A stretch of 7,841 bases of DNA from Desulfuromonadales bacterium (lineage in GTDB: Bacteria > Desulfobacterota > Desulfuromonadia > Desulfuromonadales > BM103): positions 1 to 7,841 of the forward strand of contig DAOVNV010000112.1 in NCBI GenBank assembly GCA_030630015.1, written 5' to 3'. The notes under the pieces are model-generated. The model was not told the origin of the DNA. It saw only the letters and a program-made list of their open reading frames with translations, and searched no databases. This document shows, one piece after another, positions 6,284-7,841 of the stretch; positions within the stretch are counted from its first letter, which is position 1; every line of letters begins with the position of its first letter. Made by a program: the position numbers and the translations under genes.

Positions 6284-7726
6284 ATGAATATTTTCCTGAC
6301 GCTGCGCATCCTTGGCGCCCTGCTGCTGTTTTTGGCCGGAGCCCTGCTGCTTCCCATCCCCTTCTCACTATTTTACGGTGACGGGGCGATGCCGGCCTTC
6401 CTGTTCTCCGCAGGCGTCTCACTGCTGGCCGGGGCGGCACTGTTTACCGGATTTCGCTCCGAGAAGGACCTTTCAGTTCGGGAAGGTTTCGCCATCGTCA
6501 CCTTCGGCTGGACCTTTTTCGCCCTGTTTGGTGCGCTGCCATTCATCTTCTCAGGTGCCATCCCTTCTTATCTGGACGCCTTCTTTGAGACGATGAGTGG
6601 GTTCACAACGACCGGCTCAACCATTCTGACCAACATCGAGGCGATGCCTCCCAGCCTGCTGCTCTGGCGGTCCATGACCCAGTGGTTCGGCGGCATGGGG
6701 ATCATCGTCCTCTCGCTGGCGATCCTGCCGATGCTCGGTGTCGGCGGCATGCAGCTGTTCAAGGCCGAAGTTCCAGGGCCAACTACCGACCGCCTGAAGC
6801 CGCGCATCCAGGATACCGCCAAACTACTCTGGGGTGTTTACGTCCTGCTGACCATGGCTGAAATTATCCTGCTTATGGCCGGCAACATGGGGTTTTTCGA
6901 CGCCCTTAATCACTCGTTCACCACCATGGCCACCGGCGGCTTCTCCACCCACAATGCCTCAGTTGCCGCGTTCAACAGTGCCTATATCGACTGGGTCATC
7001 ACCCTTTTCATGTTTCTGGCCGGTGTCAACTTCTCACTTCACTATCTCGGCCTGCGCGGACGCTTCATGGACTATTACCGCAATGAAGAGTTCCGTTTTT
7101 ACCTGGTCTTGATCATCAGCGGCGTCGCCCTGATTACACTATTCAATGTCGGCAGCACCTATGCATCCTTCTGGGACAACCTGCGCTACAGCGCTTTCCA
7201 GATGGTCTCAATCATCACCACCACCGGTTTTGGCACGGCGGATTACGAACTCTGGCCGGTCCTCTGCCAGTACCTGCTGGTGGCTGCCATGTTCATCGGC
7301 GGCTGTGCCGGGTCAACCGGAGGCGGCATGAAAGTCGCGCGTTTACTGTTGCTGGCCAAACATGCCCATGTCCAGTTGTTCCGACTGATCCATCCGCGAG
7401 CTGTGCGCCTGGTCAAACTGGGCGAGCGACCAGTCGACAAAGAGGTGATGCAGTCCATCCTCGGCTTTTTAGCTCTCTACATAGGGGTGTTCGTCATCGC
7501 ATCTTTCATCATGGCCGCCACCGGCATGGACCTGGTATCTGCCGGCGGATCAGTGATCGCGACCTTGAGCAATATCGGCCCAGGGTTGGGATCGGTCGGC
7601 CCAGTCGACAATTTTGCTCACGTTCCTGCAATCGGCAAGGCGACCTTGGCGCTGTGCATGCTGCTCGGACGGCTTGAACTGTTCACCGTACTGGTCCTGA
7701 TTTTTCCGACCTTCTGGCATAAATAA
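6284..7726 (+). CDS. trkH: Trk potassium uptake system channel subunit TrkH
   Basis: The integral inner-membrane pore subunit, a superfamily-of-K-transporters protein with four membrane-pore-membrane repeats. The 480 residues equal the usual TrkH length. Four filter segments are visible: TTTGS (108-112), ATGGF (216-220), TTTGF (312-316) and SNIGPG (429-434). Each holds the glycine that lines the potassium filter. The loop GGCAGSTGGGMK (339-350) matches the intramembrane gating loop after the third pore helix. NH-terminal residues 1-50 give two hydrophobic segments. The reading frame is open back to 6008, but ATG 6284, 10 bp after the trkA stop, gives the family's normal N-terminus. There is no clear Shine-Dalgarno sequence before it, so translation probably depends on coupling to trkA. 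All key residues are present, so it is likely a functional partner of the adjacent TrkA. Confidence 0.96.
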   Translation: MNIFLTLRILGALLLFLAGALLLPIPFSLFYGDGAMPAFLFSAGVSLLAGAALFTGFRSEKDLSVREGFAIVTFGWTFFALFGALPFIFSGAIPSYLDAFFETMSGFTTTGSTILTNIEAMPPSLLLWRSMTQWFGGMGIIVLSLAILPMLGVGGMQLFKAEVPGPTTDRLKPRIQDTAKLLWGVYVLLTMAEIILLMAGNMGFFDALNHSFTTMATGGFSTHNASVAAFNSAYIDWVITLFMFLAGVNFSLHYLGLRGRFMDYYRNEEFRFYLVLIISGVALITLFNVGSTYASFWDNLRYSAFQMVSIITTTGFGTADYELWPVLCQYLLVAAMFIGGCAGSTGGGMKVARLLLLAKHAHVQLFRLIHPRAVRLVKLGERPVDKEVMQSILGFLALYIGVFVIASFIMAATGMDLVSAGGSVIATLSNIGPGLGSVGPVDNFAHVPAIGKATLALCMLLGRLELFTVLVLIFPTFWHK

Positions 7727-7841
7727 CCTTGATGGCAGATAACTATTCAGCTGTCTGACTAACCGCACAGCATGTGGGCTATAGCTGTTGCTTGCGGGAA
7801 GTTAAGTGACAACATTGGACGCAGGCAATGGCTGTAGTCCA
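7727..7841. other. Downstream region without recognised gene
   Basis: The 115 bp after trkH hold no credible ORF on either strand and no tRNA-like fold. Only short weak inverted matches are present (ACAGC with GCTGT around 7768-7790, CCGCA with TGCGG around 7763-7798), with no following T-run, so no terminator can be called. Confidence 0.5.

Noticed and set aside
7755..7800. Possible terminator hairpin after trkH
   Set aside because: Only 5-bp stems with long loops and no T-run; too weak to call.

Overview
The window reads as a Gram-negative, moderately GC-rich bacterial chromosome. The gene content and protein style (a large GH13-type protein next to GlgA, then TrkA-TrkH) suggest the Desulfuromonadales/Geobacter-type deltaproteobacteria. 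This placement comes from recalled protein resemblance, not from a search. No rRNA, tRNA, CRISPR array or complete insertion sequence is visible.

Layout. Positions 3-4248 (+) form a glycogen/alpha-glucan block: a GH13-superfamily protein truncated at its 5' end, then glgA (ADP-glucose-type glycogen synthase), then a 70-residue very acidic protein overlapping the glgA 3' end. Positions 4246-4410 hold a 165-bp imperfect palindrome with 29-nt outer arms that match at 28 positions. It starts on the stop codon of the acidic-protein gene. Positions 4436-4741 (-) encode a small stand-alone HNH nuclease domain protein, convergent with the glucan block. Positions 4742-4920 are a divergent regulatory region with an extended -10 promoter, a palindromic candidate operator and an 18-codon leader ORF with a strong ribosome binding site. 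Positions 4921-7726 (+) are trkA and trkH, separated by 10 bp, encoding the regulatory and channel subunits of a potassium uptake system. The last 115 bp show no gene.

How the genes work together. GlgA builds alpha-1,4-glucan. The GH13 protein has the acidic catalytic residues needed to act on that glucan, but its fourth conserved region carries Pro in place of the usual His. The acidic protein is translationally linked to glgA and has no assigned role. TrkH is the membrane pore and TrkA the nucleotide-binding ring that gates it. The HNH gene and palindrome sit between the two operons and look like accessory material. The most interesting non-standard signals are the palindrome, the unusual GH13 protein with its uncharacterised C-terminal half, and the leader ORF before trkA.
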